64,000 nt of DNA, from NCBI GenBank assembly GCA_002418285.1, contig DIDT01000032.1, forward strand, positions 62,001 through 126,000, written 5' to 3'. Positions 7,852-15,927 of the stretch are shown here, piece by piece; the stretch's first letter is position 1; the number at the start of each line of letters is the position of its first letter. The notes under the pieces are model-generated. The model did not search any database. It was not told the origin of the DNA and saw nothing but the letters and a program-made list of their open reading frames with translations. Position numbers and translations under genes: made by a program. The stretch comes from Phycisphaerales bacterium UBA5793. GTDB lineage: Bacteria; Planctomycetota; Phycisphaerae; Phycisphaerales; UBA5793.

Positions 7852-9432
7852 GTGACCACACCGGCGGTGGATGATTCTGGCGAGATGGTGGTCGAACGAT
7901 CACCCGCCGAGGCTGATCCGCCAGCCGCACCGAGGCACCGCCGGCACGCCGGGGTTGCCCACGCATCGGATCGACTCGAGTCTGCCGTTGCGCCGACTGG
8001 TCCGCGCCAGGGCGATGGGCAGATCCGCACGGGCAAACTCGCAGGCCTCACGCTGGGTATGGCGATCTGGGTACTGTCGTGGCCCATCATGGCGCAGTCG
8101 TTTCTCGATGCCCTTCTGGGCACGGTCGATACCGCCATCGCCGCGCGACTCGGCGTCGAAGAAACGGACGCCGTCGGTCTGTCGACATACATCATGTGGT
8201 TCACCGGCGTCATCACGATGTCGGTGGCGATCGGAGCCACGGCTTTGATCAGCCGCGCGGTGGGCGGCGGTCATCGCAGCCGGGCCAATGATGTGCTCGG
8301 CCAGTCGATGACGCTGTCGATCATCATCGGAATCGCGGCGGGGGTCGTCATGGCGATTGCGGCGCCGTTCATCGGGCGGCCGTGCGGCCTCGATCCCGTT
8401 GCAGCCAAACTGATGGCGCAGTACCTCTGGCCGATCGCCGCTTCGATGCCGGCGATGGTCGTGACCAATGTCGGTGTCGCCTGTCTGCGCGGAGCGGGCG
8501 AGTCGCGCAGCCCGCTGTGGATCATGATGATCGAAAACGTGGTCAACCTGCCGCTCAACGTGCTGCTGTCCGGCGTGGCGCTGCACTTCACGATGCTCGG
8601 TCACGAAGTGAACTGGACCGGCATGCCGTCGATCGCGATGGGAATTGCTGGCGTTGGTGTGGCGACGTGCATCGCGCGGTGCGTCGGCGCTGTCATCGTC
8701 GTCTGGCTGCTGCTGCGCGGCCAGGATGTGATGCGGCTGCACTGGCACCGCATGAAGCCGCGCCTCGCGTCGATGAGGCGACTCATGAACGTCGGCCTGC
8801 CCAACCTGTGGGAGTCGCTGGGCATGTGGTCGGGCAACTTCATCATCATCCTCGTCATCGGGCAGGTGCTTGCGGCTGCATCGGGGGCGCCTGGGATGAT
8901 CGGTGCCCACCAGATCACGATTCGGCTCGAGTCATTCAGCTTCCTGCCGGGCTTTGCGATGGGCACCGCGGCCGCGACGCTGATGGGTCAATACCTCGGT
9001 GCAGGCAATCCGAAGATGGCGGCAAAGGCGACGGTGGTTTGCGCTGCGGTGGCCGCAGCCGTCATGACGTCATTCAGTTACATCTTTATCTTCCATCCAC
9101 TGGCCATGGTGAAGCTGATGTCGGATCAGCCGATGCACGCGGAGATCGTGCCCGACCTGCTGAGGTTGGCCGGCTACATCCAGATTCCGTTTGCGATCCT
9201 GCTCGTACTGCGAGGGGCTCTGCGCGGTGCGGGTGACACGCGCATGGCGATGATTCTCACGAGCATCGGCATCTACGCCATCCGGGTGCCGGGATGCGTG
9301 ATCGTCGCGCTGCTCTATCCGGAGAAGGGCTTGTATCCGTTGTGGCTGGTGATGGTCTGCGAACTCACCATTCGGTGTCTCATGTTCACCGCCCGGTTCA
9401 TTCACGGTGGCTGGACACGGCTGAAAGTGTAG
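7852..9432 (+). CDS. MATE-family efflux transporter
   Basis: About 526 residues with 12 predicted transmembrane helices in two bundles and the MATE pattern: P-I-M near the first helix, DALLGTVDTAIAARLG, LRGAGESR and its second-half counterpart LRGALRGAGDTRM. MATE proteins export cationic organic compounds using Na+ or H+ gradients. An unusual hydrophilic N-terminal extension of about 60 residues precedes the first helix. Its role is unknown. The start was set at the GTG at 7852, six nt after GAGGGGAG. A TTG six bases earlier would sit on top of that binding site. It converges with the lipoprotein gene ending at 9448, leaving a gap of only 15 nt. Confidence 0.9.
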   Translation: MTTPAVDDSGEMVVERSPAEADPPAAPRHRRHAGVAHASDRLESAVAPTGPRQGDGQIRTGKLAGLTLGMAIWVLSWPIMAQSFLDALLGTVDTAIAARLGVEETDAVGLSTYIMWFTGVITMSVAIGATALISRAVGGGHRSRANDVLGQSMTLSIIIGIAAGVVMAIAAPFIGRPCGLDPVAAKLMAQYLWPIAASMPAMVVTNVGVACLRGAGESRSPLWIMMIENVVNLPLNVLLSGVALHFTMLGHEVNWTGMPSIAMGIAGVGVATCIARCVGAVIVVWLLLRGQDVMRLHWHRMKPRLASMRRLMNVGLPNLWESLGMWSGNFIIILVIGQVLAAASGAPGMIGAHQITIRLESFSFLPGFAMGTAAATLMGQYLGAGNPKMAAKATVVCAAVAAAVMTSFSYIFIFHPLAMVKLMSDQPMHAEIVPDLLRLAGYIQIPFAILLVLRGALRGAGDTRMAMILTSIGIYAIRVPGCVIVALLYPEKGLYPLWLVMVCELTIRCLMFTARFIHGGWTRLKV

Positions 9433-9447
9433 AGGCGGCGCCGTCGC

Positions 9448-10650
9448 TCACCACTCCCATTCGTAATCGGCCGATTCGCCGCGCAAACCCGCCATGCTCG
9501 CGCGCAGGAGAAACCCGTCGGTGTATTTCAAGTACTCGATCGGTTTGCCGGTGAGTGCATCAGTGGGTACGGAGTAGCTCTGCGGGTCAGGGTACTCACC
9601 GTGAACCTTGCGATAAGCGCGAAGTTGAATCGCGGTGCTCGTCACGGCGCACTGGTTTTCAATGCTGGCGCCGACGCGGCAGATGCGATCGATGTCTTCG
9701 AATCGGGCGAGTCCATCGGGCAATCGCGCTGAGCTTGGCATCGGGCTTCTTCGAGATGCTGCCGTTCGCTGGAAATACGGCTGGTTCAACTCATCGATGT
9801 ACGATCGCAGCGTACTGAGGTACCAGATCAGCCCATCGGCCAGATCCTTCGGGATCGCCTGCTCCTCGACCGGGCCGATTGCGTTTCCACCGGCCGCAGT
9901 TCGTACGGTGGCGACGGCGATGGACCCCTCGTAGATCAACGCGCGACCGACGTACGTGGCGTAGGCGCGTCTGGCAAGGGCCTCAGAAAAACCGCTCGGA
10001 ATCGAGTCAGACTTGGCGAAGATGCGGCGGGCTGTGTCTGTGGCCAGCGCATCGAGAGCATTACGCATGAGAATACCCATCACGTGTGACTCGCAAGCGC
10101 CTTGATCTGCGAGTCGCATGATGTCCTTCAGCGAACCGGCCGCTCCTTCGAGGTCGCCAGAGTTGGCCCGAACGATGGCTTCAATTGCCAGCAGCCTGGC
10201 CATGGATCGAACCTGGCGGAGATACTCGACGCTTGCATCCCGGCCTTGTTCGACGTGCGTGCCCCAGTTGCAGTATGGCACCGCGAGGGCTTCGTGGATC
10301 ACCGGCAGGTGGCGATCGAACGACTCGAGCAGATACTGAAGCGAGCGGGGGGTTGCCTCCCAGGGATCATCCAGAAGTGCGGAATCTCCCGCCGACAGCC
10401 CGTCGAATGCTCCGGCGACTGAGGCATAGAGGTCCGCCGCATTGACCGCGCCGGCCGTGAGGGGCTTGGGTTTCAGTTCGCGTGGATCCAGCACGCCGCC
10501 GATTGATTTCCACGACGCGAACTCGGCCAGCAGATCGCTCGGAGGTCCCTTTGAGGAGGCCGTGTCCTCCGATGATTTGCTCTTCGCACAGGAAAGAGGC
10601 ACCAGGAGCGCGAGAGCGAGCATCAGCCATGACCCACTGATTGATCGCAT
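9448..10650 (-). CDS. Predicted lipoprotein of unknown function
   Basis: 400 residues beginning MRSISGSWLMLALALLVPLSC, with a lipobox-like LSC at the end of the hydrophobic segment. The mature protein is mostly helical, with an alanine-rich middle (SMARLLAIEAIVRANSGDLEGA). It ends in a segment like RKVHGEYPD, then DALTGKPIEY and DGFLLR. That C-terminal pattern recurs in planctomycete proteins of unknown role and recalls the C-terminal part of pseudopilin-like proteins. The ATG at 10650 is preceded by GAAGGAG at good spacing; the frame upstream lacks this. Function is not recognised. Confidence 0.75.
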   Translation of the reverse strand: MRSISGSWLMLALALLVPLSCAKSKSSEDTASSKGPPSDLLAEFASWKSIGGVLDPRELKPKPLTAGAVNAADLYASVAGAFDGLSAGDSALLDDPWEATPRSLQYLLESFDRHLPVIHEALAVPYCNWGTHVEQGRDASVEYLRQVRSMARLLAIEAIVRANSGDLEGAAGSLKDIMRLADQGACESHVMGILMRNALDALATDTARRIFAKSDSIPSGFSEALARRAYATYVGRALIYEGSIAVATVRTAAGGNAIGPVEEQAIPKDLADGLIWYLSTLRSYIDELNQPYFQRTAASRRSPMPSSARLPDGLARFEDIDRICRVGASIENQCAVTSTAIQLRAYRKVHGEYPDPQSYSVPTDALTGKPIEYLKYTDGFLLRASMAGLRGESADYEWEW

Positions 10651-10844
10651 GGGATCTCCTTCGGTCGTAGTTCCATGGTGGGCCTTCGCGAAAGGGCCAC
10701 CCGGGCCGCACACGCATCAGAGTCGGACATCATACGCAATCAGTTTGGGGCGCCCGAAGGCGGGTGATTCCGGAGGGGCTACATCAGGCGGCTCTTCCAG
10801 AGCGACGCCCGTTGCATTCCGGGTTTCGGCGCGAGGCTCTGGTT

Positions 10845-12116
10845 CTACGCCGACTTGGCGAGCGTCAGTCCCGGCGCGGAATCCGGATCCTGGTCAGCGG
10901 CGCGTGGCTTGGGATGGGCCAAGTCGAAGAGGTAGTGCTCAACGTGCTCGCCGGCGCAGCGAACGACGCGCAGGTCGTGGCGGTAGGCGAGGTCGACTGT
11001 TTCACACTTGTCGATGGTCGGATGGATGTCCCAGTGTCGGCAGTCCATGTCGAGAATGCGAATCGTTGGGCGACAGGGCTGGACAGAGTTCCGTCGCACG
11101 ACCGCGCCATAGCGGCCGTCAGAGGTGCGAACGAGAGAACCGATCGGGAATACGGGAAGGCGTCGCAATGCCACTTCGCGGACCACCGGATCAAACCAGG
11201 GTTCGAGCCGTTCGTCAGCCAGGTCGCGCATCGCGGCGATGGCGGGCCGCGGGTTGCCCACTTCGTCTTTCATCAGCGCGTCAAGAGCGTCAGCGACGGC
11301 AACGATGCGATTGAAGACGTGAATCTCATGGCCGCGCTGCGGACCGCGATGGCGACCGTTGGTCAGCGGCGCCATGTTGGGCCAGCCGGAGCCGTCGTAG
11401 CGCTGGTGGTGGTTGAGGGTGATCTGGCGAGCGGATGCGGCAATGCCCGTTTCGCGGAGAATGTCGTAACCGAGATTCGTGTGCTTCTCATACTCGGGCG
11501 GGGCTGCCTTGGTGCGGATGATCTCGTAGACCGCGTGATGGGCCTGAACTTCTGGAGAGAGACCGGCCTTGCCGGCGTCGTGAAAGACGGCGCCGAACGC
11601 AAGTGACACCATGTCACGTGCTTCGGAAGGCGAGAGACGAGGCCGCTCGCGCACAATGTAGGCTTCCAGTTCGATGCCGATGAACAGGCTGAGCGTCGCG
11701 ACATTGATGCCGTGCTCATAGACGCAGAACTGTTGATCCATGGAGGGAGCGACGGGTCGGATGAACCGGCGCTGCGCCACGATGTCACACACGAGCGAAA
11801 CGATTTCGGTGCGGATGTCCAGGGCCTGCGTGGCGGTCATCTGCGGTACGAACGGATCGGCGAATTGCTTGTAGAGTCGCCGCGCGAGGTTGTGCAGCGT
11901 TCCGTTGAGCCCGGTGAGCGGGGCTTCATCAAGGTCATTGGTGGCGGGGTGGAGGATCCACGCTTCGCGCACGCCGGATTGTTGTGCTTCGGCAATGAGG
12001 CCATCGTCCAGCACCGTGCCAGCGGCGAGGAACTCGCCGGGATAGGGGCCGGATCGCACCACCGGAACTCCAACAGTCATTCCGGCCTTGAGGTCTCTGG
12101 TTCCGCACAAAAGCAT
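10845..12116 (-). CDS. HD-GYP domain phosphohydrolase (c-di-GMP phosphodiesterase-like)
   Basis: 423 residues. The first ~120 residues form an uncharacterised N-terminal region; an HD-GYP-type catalytic core follows. Visible landmarks are a helix with EHGINVA, then FHDAGKAG (the HD pair, with A in place of the usual I), HHAVYEI, a later H in NLGYDILRETG, and NHHQRYDGSGWP, the GYP-loop equivalent. HD-GYP enzymes hydrolyse the second messenger c-di-GMP using a di- or tri-metal centre. Here the exact GYP triplet is replaced by GSGWP, so the substrate is uncertain. No receiver or PAS domain is present. The start is the ATG at 12116 with GGAG upstream; it is divergent from the DUF885 gene. Confidence 0.8.
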   Translation of the reverse strand: MLLCGTRDLKAGMTVGVPVVRSGPYPGEFLAAGTVLDDGLIAEAQQSGVREAWILHPATNDLDEAPLTGLNGTLHNLARRLYKQFADPFVPQMTATQALDIRTEIVSLVCDIVAQRRFIRPVAPSMDQQFCVYEHGINVATLSLFIGIELEAYIVRERPRLSPSEARDMVSLAFGAVFHDAGKAGLSPEVQAHHAVYEIIRTKAAPPEYEKHTNLGYDILRETGIAASARQITLNHHQRYDGSGWPNMAPLTNGRHRGPQRGHEIHVFNRIVAVADALDALMKDEVGNPRPAIAAMRDLADERLEPWFDPVVREVALRRLPVFPIGSLVRTSDGRYGAVVRRNSVQPCRPTIRILDMDCRHWDIHPTIDKCETVDLAYRHDLRVVRCAGEHVEHYLFDLAHPKPRAADQDPDSAPGLTLAKSA

Positions 12117-12435
12117 GCTTGGCTCCGACGGCAGGGTCGCTCGATTGCCTATCGGCGTTCCCGCAGTCGCGCTGGACGGCTTTGGGGCGCGCAGCGGGCT
12201 GCGATGGCTCGATTCGCGGGCTGGGGAGTTCAGGGAAACCCTCGCGCGCCCGATAAGCCGCGCTGGCAGCGGGTCCGACGCACCGCCCGGCAAGAAGTCT
12301 CAATCGTGTCACGGAGGGCTGCTCGAACGCCCCGGCCTGTGGCGGTCCCACGACGTGTTCCGTACCCGATTGCCGGTTCCTAGGATCACGAACGTTTCTT
12401 TGGACCTTGCGACCAGTTGCCTTTGAGGAGTGATG
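12117..12435. other. Divergent intergenic region
   Basis: The 319 nt between the divergent HD-GYP and DUF885 genes carry no convincing gene. They must hold both promoters. I could not recognise a riboswitch or a clear -35/-10 pair. The only clear signal is GAGGAG at 12425-12430 serving the plus-strand gene. Confidence 0.4.
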
Positions 12436-14268
12436 ATGCCGACCCTGCGAGCCACCCACCGCGCTGTTGTGCTTTCCATGTGCTGTGCTTGCCTTGTCGC
12501 GCCGCCGTCGTATGGCCAGACGGAGGATCGAGTGCAGTATGAACCGCCGACGATGGGCGAACTCATCGTGGCGCCGCCCAGCGCACTTGTCTCCATGCTC
12601 GAACGATACAACACCGATCGACGTGCCATGTGGCGGCTCGATGGTTCGGATCTCTCGCCGCAGAGCATTGCGAGATTCACGGCGTTTTATGATGACTGGA
12701 GAGAGCGGCTCGGACAGGTCGATTTTGATTCGCTCAACCAGGACGGCAAGATCGATTACATTCTCTTTCGCAACCACCTCGACTACCAGCGGCGGCAGAT
12801 CGATATCGATGCCGGATACCGCGCTGACACGGAGGCGCTAATTCCCTTTGCCTCGATTATCACGACCCTTGATGACGCGCGACTGGATATGACACCGGTC
12901 GATTCGCCGGCGTCGGCGTCGGCGCTGAATGACCTTGTCAAGCAAATCGGGGAAGTGCGCCAGGCGGTTGAGCTTGGTCTGCGCGCCAAACCGAAGGCAG
13001 ATGGCGACGAGGATGAGGCGAGCGAGGAAGGACCGCAAACCATCGTCGTGAAGAAGACCGTTGCGAACCGGGCGGCGGGTGAGGTGGACGGCCTGCGCCG
13101 CACGTTGCGCGAGTGGAACGGTTTCTACAGCGGGTATGACCCGATCTTCGACTGGTGGATGAGTAAGCCCTACGAAGCCGCCGACAAGGCGCTGGGCGAC
13201 TACGCGAACTTCCTGAGGCGACAGGTTGTTGGTGTGAATCCTGACGATGAGTCGGCGATCATCGGCGATCCCATCGGCCGCGAGGCTCTGCTCAGCGACC
13301 TGCGCATGGAAATGATTCCGTACACGCCGGAGGAGCTTATTGACATCGCCAACGCCGAGTTCGCCTGGTGCGAGGCGGAAATGCTCAAGGCCAGTCGCGA
13401 TCTTGGATATGGTGATGACTGGCACGCGGCGCTGGAGTTCGTCAAGACGCAGCATGTCGAGCCGGGCAAGCAGCCTGAACTCATTCGTGAATTGGCCCTC
13501 GAGGCGATTGACTTTGTCGAGAGTCGCCAGTTGGTGACTGTGCCGGAGTTCTGCAAGGACCTGTGGCGCATTGACATGATGTCGCCCCAACGGCAGTTGA
13601 TCACACCGTTCTTTACCGGCGGCGAGGTGATCAGCGTCGCCTTCCCGACGGATAGCATGACGCATGAGCAGAAGATGATGAGCATGCGCGGCAACAACCG
13701 CTACTTTTCGCGCGCAACCGTCCACCACGAACTCATCCCCGGCCACCATCTGCAGGGGTACATGACCGATCGGTATGACACCTATCGAGAAATGTTCGGC
13801 ACGCCGTTCTGGACGGAGGGTTGGGCGCTCTATTGGGAGATGCTGCTGTGGGACGAGCACTTCCCCAAGACTCCTGAGGATCGGATCGGCATGCTCTTCT
13901 GGCGCAGTCATCGATGCGCGCGGATCATCTTCTCACTCAGTTTCCATCTCGAGAAGATGACGCCGCAGGAATGCGTGGACTTCCTGGTCGATCGTGTGGG
14001 ACATGAGCGCGACAACGCGGCGGCCGAGGTGCGGCGCAGCGTGGGTGGGATGTACAGTCCGCTGTACCAGTGCGCGTACATGCTCGGCGGCCTCCAGTTT
14101 CGCGCGCTGCATCGCGATCTCGTCGAAACCGGAGAGATGAGCAATCGTGACTTCCACGATTCCATCCTGAAGATGAATCGCATCCCGGTCGAGATGATCC
14201 GCGCGAAGCTCGAGAATACCCCGCTTACGCGCGACTACACGACGGACTGGCGTTTCTACGATCGCTGA
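12436..14268 (+). CDS. DUF885 family putative zinc metallo-hydrolase, secreted
   Basis: 610 residues with a signal peptide (hydrophobic run ending PPSYGQ). The family signature HELIPGHHLQ is at about residues 431-440, resembling a zinc-peptidase HExxx-H motif. Nearby is the conserved WTEGWALYWE segment. DUF885 proteins are predicted metallopeptidases; the substrate is not known. Their length is usually about 600 residues, so this is full length. An acidic low-complexity insert (GDEDEASEE) lies around residue 195. Three possible starts (GTG, ATG, ATG) are in tandem. The third, at 12436, was chosen because it sits five nt after GAGGAG. Confidence 0.85.
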   Translation: MPTLRATHRAVVLSMCCACLVAPPSYGQTEDRVQYEPPTMGELIVAPPSALVSMLERYNTDRRAMWRLDGSDLSPQSIARFTAFYDDWRERLGQVDFDSLNQDGKIDYILFRNHLDYQRRQIDIDAGYRADTEALIPFASIITTLDDARLDMTPVDSPASASALNDLVKQIGEVRQAVELGLRAKPKADGDEDEASEEGPQTIVVKKTVANRAAGEVDGLRRTLREWNGFYSGYDPIFDWWMSKPYEAADKALGDYANFLRRQVVGVNPDDESAIIGDPIGREALLSDLRMEMIPYTPEELIDIANAEFAWCEAEMLKASRDLGYGDDWHAALEFVKTQHVEPGKQPELIRELALEAIDFVESRQLVTVPEFCKDLWRIDMMSPQRQLITPFFTGGEVISVAFPTDSMTHEQKMMSMRGNNRYFSRATVHHELIPGHHLQGYMTDRYDTYREMFGTPFWTEGWALYWEMLLWDEHFPKTPEDRIGMLFWRSHRCARIIFSLSFHLEKMTPQECVDFLVDRVGHERDNAAAEVRRSVGGMYSPLYQCAYMLGGLQFRALHRDLVETGEMSNRDFHDSILKMNRIPVEMIRAKLENTPLTRDYTTDWRFYDR

Positions 14269-14566
14269 ATTTCGCTGTGGGTGGTTCGCGGCGCCTCCAT
14301 CAGTGGGGCGCAACTGGCTGGTTCGACTGGGATTATCGCTGCCGTTGCGAACGCGTTGCGAACTACGTGCGTGGTCGTGAGGCAGCTAATCCTGCATTGT
14401 GGCAGCATCAACTCGGGAATCACTCAGCGACACGGCGGCGATCGTGTGCGAATCGAAATGAGGTTGGTTTCCCGCTGCGCGATGGCCGGCCTGATCGGTA
14501 TACATCCATGGATGCGGATCGTACGTTGCTCCCGCAAATCGTGCGGCAACGAACGGAGGTTCCGGC

Positions 14567-14737
14567 ATGAACAGCCTACGGCACTTATGTCCGTTCGGCC
14601 CCTTCGGAACGATTTCCCCGGCGCTGACCAGCCGGATGCCGGAAGCCACAACATCCGTATCGATCCACAGCTCCAAAACGAACGCGCTAACGGCGCGCAA
14701 CGTGGGGATGCGCGACCAGCGCGAGACCGCACCGTGA
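14567..14737 (+). CDS. Possible small ORF (56 aa) before hsp20
   Basis: An ATG at 14567 is preceded by GGAGG with a seven-nt spacer and opens a 56-codon frame. The frame ends in TGA 17 nt before the Hsp20 start. The peptide (starting MNSLRHLCPFGPFG) matches no family I know, and its composition is not strongly protein-like. It may be a short translated leader, or merely chance. The rest of the 486-nt gap between 14269 and 14754 shows no other gene. A heat-shock promoter is expected here, but I could not place one. Confidence 0.35.
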   Translation: MNSLRHLCPFGPFGTISPALTSRMPEATTSVSIHSSKTNALTARNVGMRDQRETAP

Positions 14738-14754
14738 GGAAGAAAGGACAAGCC

Positions 14755-15246
14755 ATGAGTCTGTTACCCTGGACAAGACGAAACCCAATCAATGGAGACC
14801 TGGCCCGTTTCCGGACGGAGATGGACCGAACCCTCGATCGGCTATTCAACGAGCCATGGCCAGCGATGGAACCCAAGTTCCTTCGCGGCGAAGGCTGGTT
14901 GCCGGCGATCGACGTGAGTGAAAAGGATGAGGAGATCACGGTCCGAGCCGAAGTGCCCGGCGTTGACGTCAAGGACCTGGAGATCAACGTCCTTGGCAAC
15001 ACGCTGAGCATCGTCGGGAGCAAGGAGGAGAAGAAGGAAGAGAAGGGAGAGAACTTCTATCAGTGTGAACGGCGCTTCGGCTCGTTCCGTCGCGTGATCG
15101 AATTGCCTGAAACCGCCGATCCGAACAAGGTTACGGCCGATGCGGACAACGGCGTCATCACCATCCATGTTGGCAAGAAGCCCGGCATGAAGCCCAAGCA
15201 CGTCGACATCAAGTCCGCCGGCAAGAAAATTCCCGTCGGAATGTGA
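14755..15246 (+). CDS. Hsp20/alpha-crystallin small heat-shock protein
   Basis: 163 residues. The N-terminal arm ends in LDRLFNEPW, and the alpha-crystallin domain runs from about residue 50 to 150. Conserved features are the entry strand PAIDVSEKDEEITVRAEVPGV and the family signature near the end, DADNGVITIHVGKKP (A-x-x-x-N-G-V-L-like). Small heat-shock proteins bind unfolding proteins and hold them for ATP-dependent chaperones. The terminal I-P-V motif (KKIPVGM) is the usual oligomerisation tail (I/V-x-I/V). The ATG at 14755 follows AAAGGA. The gene is the first of a stress-related group with the DUF892 gene 85 nt downstream. Confidence 0.93.
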   Translation: MSLLPWTRRNPINGDLARFRTEMDRTLDRLFNEPWPAMEPKFLRGEGWLPAIDVSEKDEEITVRAEVPGVDVKDLEINVLGNTLSIVGSKEEKKEEKGENFYQCERRFGSFRRVIELPETADPNKVTADADNGVITIHVGKKPGMKPKHVDIKSAGKKIPVGM

Positions 15247-15330
15247 GTTGATCTGGCGATCCGCACACGCTCGATCGAATCGTCCGAGGCGTGTGTGGAT
15301 GTGGTGTGTACTGAAGAAGGGAGGTATGCC

Positions 15331-15831
15331 ATGCCGCTGAAAAGCATGAAGGATCTGCTGGTGCAGCAACTCAATGAGCTGTACGCCGGCGAGAAGCACA
15401 TCGCGCAGGTGCTGCCGAAACTGGCTCGCGTTGCCACCTCGCCTCGGTTGAAGGATGTGCTGGACGGGTACGAGGATCAGGCGAAAGACCGGGTGAGACG
15501 CATCGAATCGGTATTCGACGAGATGGATCTCAAGCCCAAGCGTACCGAAGCCAAGGGGACCAAGGGACTGCTCGACGATTGCCTCAAGCTCGCCGCGATG
15601 GACAGTGCCGAGGATCACGTTCGTGATGCGGCCCTGATTGCCGTCGCGCAGCATGTCCAGCACGATGCTATTGCGGGCTACGGGTGCGCCAAGACCTGGG
15701 CTCGCCTGCTGGGGATGAACGACGCGGCCGACGATCTGCATCGGTCACTCATGGAAGAGCGTAACGCCGATGCCGACCTGACGAGGATTGCGGAGGATCT
15801 GAACCTGGCCGCGATCGAAGCGGCAGTCTGA
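15331..15831 (+). CDS. DUF892 (YciE/YciF-like) ferritin-like protein
   Basis: 166 residues starting MPLKSMKDLLVQQLNELYAG. The phrase LNELYAGEKHIAQVLPKL and the paired helices with Glu and His match the DUF892 family, which adopts a ferritin-like four-helix bundle. Family members (YciE, YciF) are induced by osmotic and general stress; their catalytic role is unsettled. Residues EKH, and the later QHVQHD and AGYGCAKTWA, are typical. The start ATG has a strong GGGAGG seven nt upstream. It is probably co-expressed with hsp20 and is followed by a strong hairpin. Confidence 0.88.
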   Translation: MPLKSMKDLLVQQLNELYAGEKHIAQVLPKLARVATSPRLKDVLDGYEDQAKDRVRRIESVFDEMDLKPKRTEAKGTKGLLDDCLKLAAMDSAEDHVRDAALIAVAQHVQHDAIAGYGCAKTWARLLGMNDAADDLHRSLMEERNADADLTRIAEDLNLAAIEAAV

Positions 15832-15854
15832 TGCACTGCTGACGGAATCGGAGG

Positions 15855-15887
15855 GGGCGCGAGGCGGTCTGCACCCGCCTCGCGCCC
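15855..15887. terminator. Strong bidirectional hairpin between convergent genes
   Basis: A perfect 13-bp GC-rich stem (GGGCGCGAGGCGG / CCGCCTCGCGCCC) encloses a 7-nt loop. It lies 23 nt after the DUF892 stop and 40 nt before the end of the convergent fusion gene. No T-run follows on either strand, so it is a terminator-like hairpin only. Confidence 0.6.
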
Positions 15888-15927
15888 GGGGTGGACTGTC
15901 GGCTCCAAAACTGACTGAGGCGCGGGA

